From positions 186,001-250,000 of the forward strand of contig JAURZL010000018.1 in the NCBI GenBank assembly GCA_030653365.1: a stretch of 64,000 bases of DNA, given 5' to 3'. Both the position numbers and the translations under genes were made by a program. How positions within the stretch are numbered: the first letter of the stretch is position 1; each line of letters starts with the position of its first letter. Under the pieces are notes generated by a model. The model had not been told where the DNA came from and did no database searches. It saw only the letters and a program-made list of their open reading frames with translations. Shown piece after piece: positions 54,968-61,613 of the stretch. Source of the stretch: Anaerolineaceae bacterium. GTDB lineage: Bacteria > Chloroflexota > Anaerolineae > Anaerolineales > Anaerolineaceae.

Positions 54968-55474
54968 ATGAATAACAAACATAAGTTTCAAATTAAACTA
55001 TTTGCTATCCTATTCACAATTGGAATATTGCTTGTTTTTTATCGACCAGCCATAGCAAAGGGAAACTTTATCAAAATTACCATCAGCGGTGGACAACTCA
55101 CATCTGAGATTGATATCACTGACCCATCGCTTCTTGAATTCTTTAGTTTCAGCTACTTCCCTGACTCAAGAACACAAGATCCTATGTTAGGTGAAGGCTA
55201 TTTAATAACTCGATACGACCAGCAAAATAAAGATGAAAGCTTTCATGCTGTCGATATATTGTATTACTATCCAAGCAAAACAGGCTCAGGCGGCTATGTA
55301 TTTTACGATGGTTTAATAAATGGCTCTTCAGAATACGATGGCAAATGGTATATAGCTAGTGCTGAAGGTGATTTAGCTTTCCGTAATATCTTGGCAACTA
55401 ATATTTCCGATCAAAGGACATTGGAACAATCGTATCGAATTCCCATATTCTTAGCCTTTCCGCTACCAAGATAA
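54968..55474 (+). CDS. Secreted protein of unknown function (cassette gene)
   Basis: A 168-residue protein with an N-terminal signal peptide (hydrophobic residues 10-26, cleavage probably after A-I-A, residues 28-30). The mature part is beta-rich, beginning F-I-K-I-T-I-S-G-G-Q-L-T-S-E-I-D-I-T-D-P-S-L-L, a pattern seen in uncharacterised exported proteins. AGGAG precedes the start by 8 bases. It lies between a degenerate attC-like site and repeat A5. Confidence 0.7.
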   Translation: MNNKHKFQIKLFAILFTIGILLVFYRPAIAKGNFIKITISGGQLTSEIDITDPSLLEFFSFSYFPDSRTQDPMLGEGYLITRYDQQNKDESFHAVDILYYYPSKTGSGGYVFYDGLINGSSEYDGKWYIASAEGDLAFRNILATNISDQRTLEQSYRIPIFLAFPLPR

Positions 55475-55552
55475 TTTTTTCACTCATACTCGTAAGGAAA
55501 CGATATACAAGTGTTGTTCATAATCCGAAAAAAATAAACTAAATAAAACACC

Positions 55553-55671
55553 ACCCAACAATACAAGTAACTGTCAAGTGGAATGAGCTGAATTTTTTGC
55601 AGTTTCCAGGCTTTAGTGGAATCCTGCTTCCAATCCAATTCTCTTCCAGCCACTAACCCAAGCCAGTAGAC
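55553..55671 (+). repeat. Possible eroded attC-like site
   Basis: ACCCAACAA (55553-55561) could be R'' and CCAGTAGAC (55663-55671) a mutated R' (GTTAGAC expected). Length fits, but arm pairing is weak. It joins directly to repeat A5. Confidence 0.3.
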
Positions 55672-55768
55672 TCGATCTCACTCACGAACTACGCCGGCAG
55701 CTCGCGTCCGTTGTTTTCCCCCCTGGCGCGTGCCATACCCCCCTTTCAAAAGCGCGTTCCGGCTGACT
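55666..55768. repeat. Cassette-debris repeat A, copy A5
   Basis: CTCGATCTCACTCACGAACT then GCAGCTCGCGTCCG joined to TTGTTTTCCC. It shares this internal deletion with A6 and A7, so these three are copies of one already deleted cassette. Confidence 0.65.
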
Positions 55769-55819
55769 ATTCAGTTGTCTTTAAGCTAAAGGAGTTTCTT
55801 GATTATTGAGAAGATTACT

Positions 55820-55983
55820 TTCTCATAAATATTTGCTTACCTAAATGTTGAGGTTGTATAATTAATTTAGTTTTATTGCAGTTTTATGTTTGAGTTATCA
55901 AAGAGTAAATGCTGCATAACACGCTTCTTTTAGTTGGCTATACTGCATAATTGCAGAATATCAATTCTGTATAATTATTAGTT
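55820..55983. repeat. Repeat B, copy B2, ending at a cassette boundary
   Basis: Begins near TTTCTCATAAATATTTGCTT and runs through GCATAACACGC, TTAGTTGGCTATACTGCATA and TGTATAATTATTA to the GTT at 55981-55983. The TATAAT lies 6 bases before the boundary and could drive the cassette gene. Confidence 0.6.
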
Positions 55984-56008
55984 CGGCGGCTATCTTCAGG
56001 AGAAACGT

Positions 56009-57067
56009 ATGGAAAGAGATAAAATCGTTCAAATCTGTGATAGTCAAGTCCTTGAAATAGCAACCGCACGATTTGGGACTTGCAAGGAAGCATTAAAGAT
56101 ATTTCCAGAATATGAAGGCGCGGCAAATCTTGTCTATGAGTACGAAATTGACAAAAAGCCTCTGATTTTGAGAGTCTCCTTCACGCCAGAAAGAACCCTT
56201 GAACAAATTCAGGCAGAATTACATTTTGTCAATTACCTATCTGAAAATGGTGTCAATGTTTCCAAGCCCGTACCATCCCAAGATGGAAATTTGGTTGAAA
56301 TCATTCAAGCAGCAGGCATTCCTTTTCACATCGTGACATTTGTCAAAGGGAAAGGAATGCGCGTGCCTGATAACGGATACCGTTACAGGACCGATGCCCC
56401 CATCGAAGAATATTTCCGCAATTGGGGACGATCCCTTGGGCAAATGCACGCGCTCACAAAGAAGTATCACCCGGAAAGTGATGGTATCAAACGTCCAGAA
56501 TGGTTTGACCTGCACAAAAGCAGATTGGCAATGGTAACTCGATTGCCACATCGGCTATATCGCGTTCAGACGCAAATACAATTCCTTTTGGATGAACTGA
56601 AATCCTTGCCAAAAGATAGGGATTCTTACGGATTGATCCATGGAGATTTCAACGATGGCAACTTTACAGTAGATTATACAAACGGTGATATTACCGCTTT
56701 CGACTTTGACGACTCCTGTTATTTTTGGTTTACGTACGAGATTGCCTCGGCCTGGGAAGGTGGAATAGGCAGAACAACGCGTCGCGGATTGAGCGAGCGC
56801 AAGTCGTTTATGGAACGCTACATGGACCAAGTGATGGAAGGATACGATCGCGAGAACTCCTTGTCTGCTGAATGGCTGGAGCGTTTACCTCTGTTTACCA
56901 AACTCATTTTGGTTGAAGAATTCTTACATTACGCCCAGTATCTTGACAAGCCGGATGAAGAATTACAAGGTAAATTGAACTACAAGATAAAATGTATCGA
57001 AGATGGGATTCCCTATAAGGGCTTCTTTGATGACATATACTCACCAGAAAAACCGTTCTCGCTCTAA
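56009..57067 (+). CDS. Aminoglycoside phosphotransferase-fold kinase (cassette gene)
   Basis: A 352-residue APH/HSK2-like kinase. L-I-H-G-D-F-N-D-G-N-F is the Brenner motif with catalytic Asp and Asn, and I-T-A-F-D-F-D-D-S holds the metal-binding DFD. Cassette-borne APH proteins can be resistance enzymes, but this sequence equally resembles homoserine/choline kinase-like proteins, so a resistance role is not shown. CAGGAGA precedes the ATG. The cassette spans 55982-57212, and its two ends are perfectly complementary over 10 bases. Confidence 0.85.
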   Translation: MERDKIVQICDSQVLEIATARFGTCKEALKIFPEYEGAANLVYEYEIDKKPLILRVSFTPERTLEQIQAELHFVNYLSENGVNVSKPVPSQDGNLVEIIQAAGIPFHIVTFVKGKGMRVPDNGYRYRTDAPIEEYFRNWGRSLGQMHALTKKYHPESDGIKRPEWFDLHKSRLAMVTRLPHRLYRVQTQIQFLLDELKSLPKDRDSYGLIHGDFNDGNFTVDYTNGDITAFDFDDSCYFWFTYEIASAWEGGIGRTTRRGLSERKSFMERYMDQVMEGYDRENSLSAEWLERLPLFTKLILVEEFLHYAQYLDKPDEELQGKLNYKIKCIEDGIPYKGFFDDIYSPEKPFSL

Positions 57068-57088
57068 TTTTTTTCCTACTCAAACGCC

Positions 57089-57218
57089 GCCGAACAAAGC
57101 GTGCACTTGACGGGTGGGATGCTGCGGCATTTTCGGGCTTTATCTACGCCCAAACAAAATCCTGCTCTAGAAGTTTTGTCCACGCCCACCCACCCGCAAG
57201 TTACGCACACCGTTAGGC
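57089..57218 (+). repeat. attC-type recombination site 1
   Basis: R'' GCCGAAC (57089-57095) and R' GTTAGGC (57212-57218) bound a 130-bp imperfect palindrome. Inner arms GTGCACTTGACGGGTGGG (57101-57118) and its partner within 57183-57207 pair with single unpaired bases, as in the L''/L' arms of attC. The centre contains a smaller ACAAAA...TTTTGT stem. Confidence 0.75.
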
Positions 57219-57250
57219 TACACTTTGCGTTCATTCAACACAATAAAAGA

Positions 57251-58030
57251 ATGGAGGTACAATTGGAAAATTTTTTTATTAAATATTGGGTAGAAATCGG
57301 ATTAAGTATTGTTTCAATATTATTTGGTATTTTTGTAAGCTATATTTTTTATCGACTTCAAAAACGAGATGTTGTCTCTGCTAAAGAAGAGCGAGTACGA
57401 CGTGCAATAGAGGAACTTATGGATGTACTCGAAAGTTATGTGATTAATAAGCAAACTTTCTCGATGGATACAATCGGTCATTTGATTGCTGCATCAGAAC
57501 GTGCTCACCGGGTAGAATTGAATGGTGTTTGCACCCCCACTTCGTTATTGCAAGATGTGTCACTCGGGCTACAAAAAAGCACGCACCTTGATGTTGTTCA
57601 GAAAGCAGCTTACGCAGAACAAATCGTGAAAGTCATTGCGCAAATTAGTGGGTCTGAGATTAAACTACCCACAAGTGTAAAAGAAAATCTTGATTTCTTA
57701 ACCATAATAGAAAAGGCAACACAAAGTGGCAACAAAGATTTAGCAATTGAAAAGATAAACAATCTTAGAGACTCTTTAAAAAGGCTTGAGCCTCCAATTG
57801 AAACTGGTACGTCAACACGTTCATATTTAACAGAATCTATCGCTATTGGTTTAGCAGGAGTCCTTGTAGCTTATATGTCATTATCAGACTTACTTAGATT
57901 AGATACGATTGAAGGTTTTCTACTAATTTATGCATTTATGATAATCTTTATTTCTGTTTTTATTTTAGGAACTCCACAAGGTAGACGTGTGGTCCACAAA
58001 ATGGTTAATTTTATTCGGCACAAAGATTAG
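57251..58030 (+). CDS. Membrane protein of unknown function (cassette gene)
   Basis: A 259-residue protein. One N-terminal helix (about 11-32), a ~150-residue soluble helical region, then two C-terminal helices (about 200-240). The frame stays open into the attC upstream, but the first plausible start is the ATG at 57251; GGAGGT inside it would suit a TTG at 57263. Family not recognised. The cassette begins at the GTTAGGC boundary (57212) and ends at 58171. Confidence 0.65.
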   Translation: MEVQLENFFIKYWVEIGLSIVSILFGIFVSYIFYRLQKRDVVSAKEERVRRAIEELMDVLESYVINKQTFSMDTIGHLIAASERAHRVELNGVCTPTSLLQDVSLGLQKSTHLDVVQKAAYAEQIVKVIAQISGSEIKLPTSVKENLDFLTIIEKATQSGNKDLAIEKINNLRDSLKRLEPPIETGTSTRSYLTESIAIGLAGVLVAYMSLSDLLRLDTIEGFLLIYAFMIIFISVFILGTPQGRRVVHKMVNFIRHKD

Positions 58031-58048
58031 TTCGTGGATGGATGTGCA

Positions 58049-58177
58049 GGCTAACAAAACTTGCTCTGGTCACTGGGGGTTCTGCGGTGTTTTCGATCAT
58101 TTTCCTCGCTTCGAGTTTCCCCTGCGCCTAAGCTGAGTCCACTCCCACCTCAGCACCAGTAACGCAAACCGGTAACC
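58049..58177 (+). repeat. attC-type recombination site 2, with mutated crossover
   Basis: R'' GGCTAAC (58049-58055) and AACGCAAACC followed by GGTAACC (58171-58177), where the other sites have GTTRRRY. The T to G change in the crossover triplet may make this site inactive. Arms CTTGCTCTGGTCACTGGGGG and CCCACCTCAGCACCAGTAAC pair well. Confidence 0.65.
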
Positions 58178-58272
58178 TCGATCTCATTCCCTGACAGCAC
58201 CGGCAGCTCGCGTCCGTTGTTTCCCCTCCTGGCGCGTGCCATACCCCCCTTTCAAAAGCGCGTTCCGGCTGA
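58171..58272. repeat. Cassette-debris repeat A, copy A6
   Basis: CTCGATCTCATTCCCTGACA then GCAGCTCGCGTCCGTTGTTT, with the same deletion as A5. It follows directly on attC site 2. The segment 58273-59049 is GC-rich and non-coding as far as I can tell; it contains a 12-bp hairpin GCAAACCCCAAA (58600-58611) / TTTGGGGTTTGC (58622-58633) with an outer CCGGT/ACCGG stem. Confidence 0.65.
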
Positions 58273-59049
58273 CCACTCCGCTGCCTCCACGCGCAATAAG
58301 GTAAATCTAAACGCTCTTAGGGGGGAAAACATTTCTGCTGCGTATTTCGCCTTTCAGGCGCGCAGCCGGCCGCGGCTGACCGTGCTTCCTTGCATTAATT
58401 TCTACTCTTTGAATTTATCTTGGAGAAATGAACACTTCCAGATCCGACAAACCTGATCACGACCGTTCCGCTCCTGCCCTCATTCCCTCGCTTGCGGATG
58501 GCTCAGCCCTTGCTTTTCACAAAGCGGAAAAAACCCGCCTTGTGCCGTGCCTGATCAATTTGCTACTGCGGGAAAACATTCGCAGTCATCCCGGTATTTG
58601 CAAACCCCAAACAAACAATCCTTTGGGGTTTGCCAAAACCGGGAAACGCAAATTGGGCACTAAAAGCTGCAGCCTGGCCACCGCTGCACTCCTCCATTTC
58701 GTGTTCGTCCCTTCACTTCTACACAGCAAAAAAAGGATCTTCCAACACCGACATCAAGCCACGCCACATCACCCCAGCCGTCAGCTCCCAGCCAAACCAG
58801 TACCAAGGCTCTATGCAAGAAGTGGATTTGGCCAGACACCAGCCGGATGGACAGACGTCCCCCGCCGTTCCGGACGACGTCCCCCTGCCCACCGGCTTTC
58901 GACACTTGCAAACGTGCGCAGATAACCGCAGCCACTGCCCAGCCCAAAAGGATCTCGATTGCAAACTTTCTATGTGGTTAAACCCACTCGCCCGGCAGAC
59001 CACTCCGCTGCCTTCAAGGGAAAAGATTTTTTTTATTATAGATTAGATT

Positions 59050-59217
59050 CATTACTCAAAAATTTTTGCTTACCTAAAAGTTGTTCTTGGATAAATAATA
59101 TGATGATTGCAGTATTATGTTTGAGATAAGCAAGTGTAATTGCAGCATAACACGCTTTTTATAGGTTGGCTATATTGCATAATTGTAGCGTATCATTATT
59201 CCGTATAATTAATAGTT
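59050..59217. repeat. Repeat B, copy B3, ending at a cassette boundary
   Basis: Aligns with B2 over ~165 bases (TTTTTGCTTACCTAAAAGTT, GATTGCAGTATTATGTTTGA, GCATAACACGC, GTTGGCTATATTGCATAATT) and ends CCGTATAATTAATA-GTT. Bases 59145-59221 could fold as a weak attC-like structure with GCATAAC as R''. Confidence 0.6.
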
Positions 59218-59248
59218 AGGCGTTAAGTAGTTGAAGGAAGTTAGTCAA

Positions 59249-59740
59249 ATGAAAAAGAAGAATTTCAATTATTTTGTTTCTGCTTATAAAGAGTCATTGA
59301 AAAATGGCGATGTTCAAGTTGCTTATGCCGAGTTAGTGAAATATGTTCAGAAGTTGAAAACTGTATTTTCTAAAGATTTATCCGATACATATTCTGTCGG
59401 GAATGTTTTTCAAGGCTATATGGACTATACGTATTTTTATCTTTCAAATGATTTTTTGAAGGATAAAAAATTAAAACTTGGTTTGGTCTTCAATCATAAC
59501 CATGTAAGATTTGAGGTATGGCTTTTAGGTCAAACAAAAGACGTACAAGAGAATTACTGGAAGTTGTTAAAAAACACCAAATGGATTAATGGGTCAGAAA
59601 TGCCCCATTATTCAATTTTTGAGGTTATATTAGTTGATAATCCAGACTTTGACGACTTAGATACATTAACTGAGAGTATAAAAAACAAACTGGTTTCTGT
59701 GGCTGAGGATATATCTACTTCAATACATTTGGTAGATTGA
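59249..59740 (+). CDS. DUF7000-like protein (cassette gene)
   Basis: A 163-residue cytoplasmic protein. Y-F-Y-L-S-N-D-F-L-K-D-K-K-L-K-L-G-L-V-F and V-R-F-E-V-W-L-L-G-Q-T-K-D-V-Q-E-N-Y-W-K-L-L fit what I recall of the DUF7000 family, which has no known function. I chose the ATG at 59249 (GGAAG upstream); a TTG at 59231 is also in frame. The cassette runs 59216-59941 and its ends are complementary over 10 of 10 bases. Confidence 0.7.
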   Translation: MKKKNFNYFVSAYKESLKNGDVQVAYAELVKYVQKLKTVFSKDLSDTYSVGNVFQGYMDYTYFYLSNDFLKDKKLKLGLVFNHNHVRFEVWLLGQTKDVQENYWKLLKNTKWINGSEMPHYSIFEVILVDNPDFDDLDTLTESIKNKLVSVAEDISTSIHLVD

Positions 59741-59817
59741 TAAAATGAAGCATCTAATAAACCGCTTCTTATCACGCAGAAGGTTTCAGTTAAATCAGTG
59801 TGTAGCAACACAAAAAC

Positions 59818-59947
59818 GCCTAACAAAGCGTGCACCTGACGCTGGGGATTCTGCGGCAATCTCAAGCAGTTTTCTACGCCTTAGCATTTTCCCAGTTGGA
59901 CGGCTTGGCTGTCCCCGCCACAGCGCAGGTAACGCAAACTGTTTGGC
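59818..59947 (+). repeat. attC-type recombination site 3
   Basis: R'' GCCTAAC (59818-59824) and R' GTTTGGC (59941-59947). The inner arms CACCTGACGCTGGGGA (59833-59848) and CCCCGCCACAGCGCAGGTAA (59913-59932) pair, with extrahelical bases. It shares AACAAAGCGTGCAC with sites 1 and 4. Confidence 0.8.
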
Positions 59948-59969
59948 ATCTAAACAAGGACTGAGACTC

Positions 59970-60515
59970 ATGATCAACACTAATATTAATATCAGGCTGA
60001 CAAAAATAGAAGATATTAGTTTGCTTCCAGACATAGAATCTTCTGCTGGTAAGAGTTTTCGCGACTTACCTGACCTAGCATGGATAGCAGATGATGATGT
60101 TATGTCAGTTGAAACTCATTTGAAATTTGTTATTAAAGGCACATCTTGGTTAGCGGAAGCTGATGATCAGATAGTTGGATTTTTGTGTGCAGAATCAACG
60201 GCAAGAGATTTACATGTTTGGGTGCTAGCAGTCCGACGGGAATGGCAAAGTAAAGGTATCGGTCGAAGATTAATGAAAACTGTGATTGAACATGCGCAAC
60301 GTAACGAGTTCATATCTGTGACCCTTACTACTTTCCGAGAAGTACAGTGGAATGAACCCTTCTATCGCTCGCTAGGATTCGAGATGGTTGATACTGAAAA
60401 GATGGATCCACGACTTCAGGAGATACTCCACGCAGAAATCCAACATGGACTCCCAGGTGGTCTACGTTGTGCTATGCGGCTTTTGGTTTCACCCATACGT
60501 GAAAAAGATGCCTAA
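59970..60515 (+). CDS. GNAT-family N-acetyltransferase (cassette gene)
   Basis: A 181-residue acetyltransferase. V-L-A-V-R-R-E-W-Q-S-K-G-I-G-R-R-L-M is the acetyl-CoA pyrophosphate-binding Q/R-x-x-G-x-G/A motif (A). V-T-L-T-T-F and P-F-Y-R-S-L-G-F complete the fold. The frame is open further upstream through attC 3, but the ATG at 59970 with AAGGA upstream is the first plausible start. Cassette-borne GNATs often acetylate drugs or amines; the substrate here is unknown. Confidence 0.85.
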   Translation: MINTNINIRLTKIEDISLLPDIESSAGKSFRDLPDLAWIADDDVMSVETHLKFVIKGTSWLAEADDQIVGFLCAESTARDLHVWVLAVRREWQSKGIGRRLMKTVIEHAQRNEFISVTLTTFREVQWNEPFYRSLGFEMVDTEKMDPRLQEILHAEIQHGLPGGLRCAMRLLVSPIREKDA

Positions 60516-60639
60516 CAAAGCGTGCACCCGACTTTGGGGATTCTGGCGCGATTCCAAGCATTTTTCTACACCTCAGTATTTTTCCAGTCGGACAGCGTCC
60601 CGCTGCACGCCCCAGCGTGGGTAACGCAAACCGTTAAGC
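60510..60639 (+). repeat. attC-type recombination site 4
   Basis: R'' GCCTAAC (60510-60516) and R' GTTAAGC (60633-60639). Arms GCGTGCACCCGACTTTGGGG (60521-60540) and CCCCAGCGTGGGTAACGC (60610-60627) pair with bulges. Last recognisable site of the array. Confidence 0.75.
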
Positions 60640-60735
60640 ATGTTCTCATTCCTGTACAGCGACGGCAGACCCTCGTCCGTTGTTTTCCCGCCCTGCCTCG
60701 TGACATCACCACCTTTCAAAAGAGTGTTCTGGCTG
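60633..60735. repeat. Cassette-debris repeat A, copy A7
   Basis: TTCTCATTCC, GACGGCAG and CGTCCGTTGTTTTCCC with the A5/A6 deletion. The unit ends GCATTCACGCGCAATAA, close to the CCACGCGCAATAA behind A6. It marks the end of the array. Confidence 0.6.
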
Positions 60736-60814
60736 CATTCACGCGCAATAATGTTCTTTTTGGAATGAGAAAAATGATCTAATTTTTCAAACTAATTAAT
60801 CTGGATATTTTAAG

Positions 60815-60847
60815 AAAAGAGGTTGAAAAAAATTTCAACCTCTTTTT
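60815..60847. terminator. Bidirectional terminator next to tRNA-Met
   Basis: AAAAGAGGTTGAAA (60815-60828) and TTTCAACCTCTTTT (60833-60846) form a perfect 14-bp stem with T-runs in both directions. It ends the tRNA transcript on the minus strand. Confidence 0.85.
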
Positions 60848-60848
60848 G

Positions 60849-60921
60849 TGGCGAGAGTGGGACTTGAACCCACGACCTGCGGCTTATGAGTCCGATGCTC
60901 TGCCAACTGAGCTACCTCGCC
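60849..60921 (-). tRNA. tRNA-Met (CAT)
   Basis: A 73-nt cloverleaf with acceptor GGCGAGG/TCTCGCC, D-arm GCTC-AGTTGGCA-GAGC, anticodon loop CTCATAA and T-arm GTGGG-TTCAAGT-CCCAC. CCA is not encoded. The anticodon stem TCGGA/GCCGC has mismatches at both ends (A31-G39 and T27-C43), which is unusual. CAT could also be a tRNA-Ile2 with modified C34; the elongator Met type is more likely. Confidence 0.88.
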
Positions 60922-61272
60922 TATCGCGTTCGCTATTTTACTATAATCAATGATTAGTGTCAATTCATGATTATTGTGGTTTCTCCAGTTTTTTTTAATA
61001 ATCCAAAAAATCCATAATTTTAAACCTTAAATCCTTCTAAAACCCGTCTTGTTTTTTTGTTATTCAGTTGTTAAGGTTCAAGGTTTATTTGAATTTTTTG
61101 TAATTTTAATTTGTACAAAAAGATGTTTGTAATTATTTTTTTATATTTCTCAAAAATTTGATTTAACCTTTGAGATTATAGCAATAAATATTTGTTTTTC
61201 AAAACGAATCTACCTGGTAATTTTCTTTCCTGGGGAAACGATTAGAAACGAATGGAACAACTAGAAGCGAGG

Positions 61273-61322
61273 TTGGCTGGCGCGGAGGTCGTCCCGAAGG
61301 GCGGGCGGAGCGTCCAGCCAGG
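61273..61322. repeat. GC-rich inverted repeat
   Basis: TGGCTGGCGC near 61275 and GCGTCCAGCCA near 61309-61320 form a stem with one bulged base around a GC-rich loop, in otherwise very AT-rich DNA (60922-61333). No gene is seen there. It could be a terminator or an origin/transfer-type structure of the flanking element. Confidence 0.4.
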
Positions 61323-61333
61323 CGAGCGGTTGG

Positions 61334-61513
61334 TTAAGGGTGTTTTTTCATTGCGTCTTCGATCAGGTTTCTAAGAACTTCGCTCATGGTGCCTGGTTGT
61401 TTTTTCAGCCATTCGATCATTTCCTCCGTCAACCATATAGCTGTCTGCTTCATTTTTTTTGAATAAAATGTTGGTCTTCCTACATCTCCGCTTGATTGAT
61501 CCTTTTCAGTCAC
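61334..61513 (-). CDS. Small DNA-binding (ribbon-helix-helix-like) protein
   Basis: A 59-residue protein with K-Q-T-A-I-W-L-T-E-E-M-I-E-W-L-K-K-Q-P-G-T-M-S-E-V-L-R-N-L-I, the strand-helix-helix pattern of CopG/Arc-type repressors. I choose the GTG at 61513 because AAGGAG lies 8 bases upstream; an ATG at 61549 lies inside the -10 region. Its own promoter carries a perfect palindrome, which points to autorepression. Such proteins control copy number or transfer on plasmids and ICEs. Confidence 0.65.
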   Translation of the reverse strand: MTEKDQSSGDVGRPTFYSKKMKQTAIWLTEEMIEWLKKQPGTMSEVLRNLIEDAMKKHP

Positions 61514-61544
61514 TGGATTTCTCCTTATATGCTTTGTTTTTATT

Positions 61545-61573
61545 AGCATATAACGTTATATTAAACCTGTCAA
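61545..61573 (-). promoter_or_regulatory. Consensus promoter with palindromic operator
   Basis: On the minus strand TTGACA (61568-61573), a 17-bp spacer, and TATGCT (61545-61550). The perfect 14-bp palindrome ATATAACGTTATAT (61548-61561) covers the -10 and spacer. It drives the small DNA-binding protein gene. Confidence 0.7.
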
Positions 61574-61575
61574 GG

Positions 61576-61612
61576 AAAATTCAGCCAGGTGATTGACCTG
61601 GCTGAAAATTTT
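61576..61612. terminator. Terminator of the ArdC-like gene
   Basis: TCAGCCAGGT (61581-61590) and ACCTGGCTGA (61596-61605) with a 5-base loop; GAATTTTCC follows on the minus strand and AAATTTTG on the plus strand. Confidence 0.7.
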
Positions 61613-61613
61613 G

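Larger units (their letters stand above)
53538..60639 (+). mobile_element. Integron-like gene cassette array without integrase (CALIN-like)
   Basis: Plus-strand ORFs 53933, 54968, 56009, 57251, 59249 and 59970 are each followed by a ~115-130-bp imperfect palindrome beginning RYYYAAC-like and ending GTTRRRY-like. The cassette starts and their own distal sites are complementary: GTTCGGCGGC 55981-55990 with GCCGCCGAAC 57086-57095 (10/10), GTTAGGCGTT 59215-59224 with AACGCCTAAC 59815-59824 (10/10), GTTTGGCATC 59941-59950 with GATGCCTAAC 60507-60516 (9/10), GTTAGGCTAC 57212-57221 with GCAGGCTAAC 58046-58055 (8/10). That is the rule for integron cassettes that circularise between G and TT. No tyrosine recombinase is encoded in the window. 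Borders of the array are inferred. Confidence 0.75.

Noticed and set aside
58428..58925. 165-codon open frame in the GC-rich segment after attC site 2
   Set aside because: Composition is Pro/Arg/His-rich with no recognisable domain. Competing frames of similar length exist on both strands, and no convincing ribosome site is seen. I treat it as chance in GC-rich debris.
58719..59003. Minus-strand frame opposite the previous one (Trp/Gly/Ser-rich)
   Set aside because: Looks like a shadow frame. No start signals, and it overlaps other open frames.
44292..60848. Genomic island integrated into the tRNA-Met 3' end
   Set aside because: I looked for a second copy of the tRNA 3' end near 43.4-44.9 kb and found none, and no tyrosine recombinase is encoded beside the tRNA.
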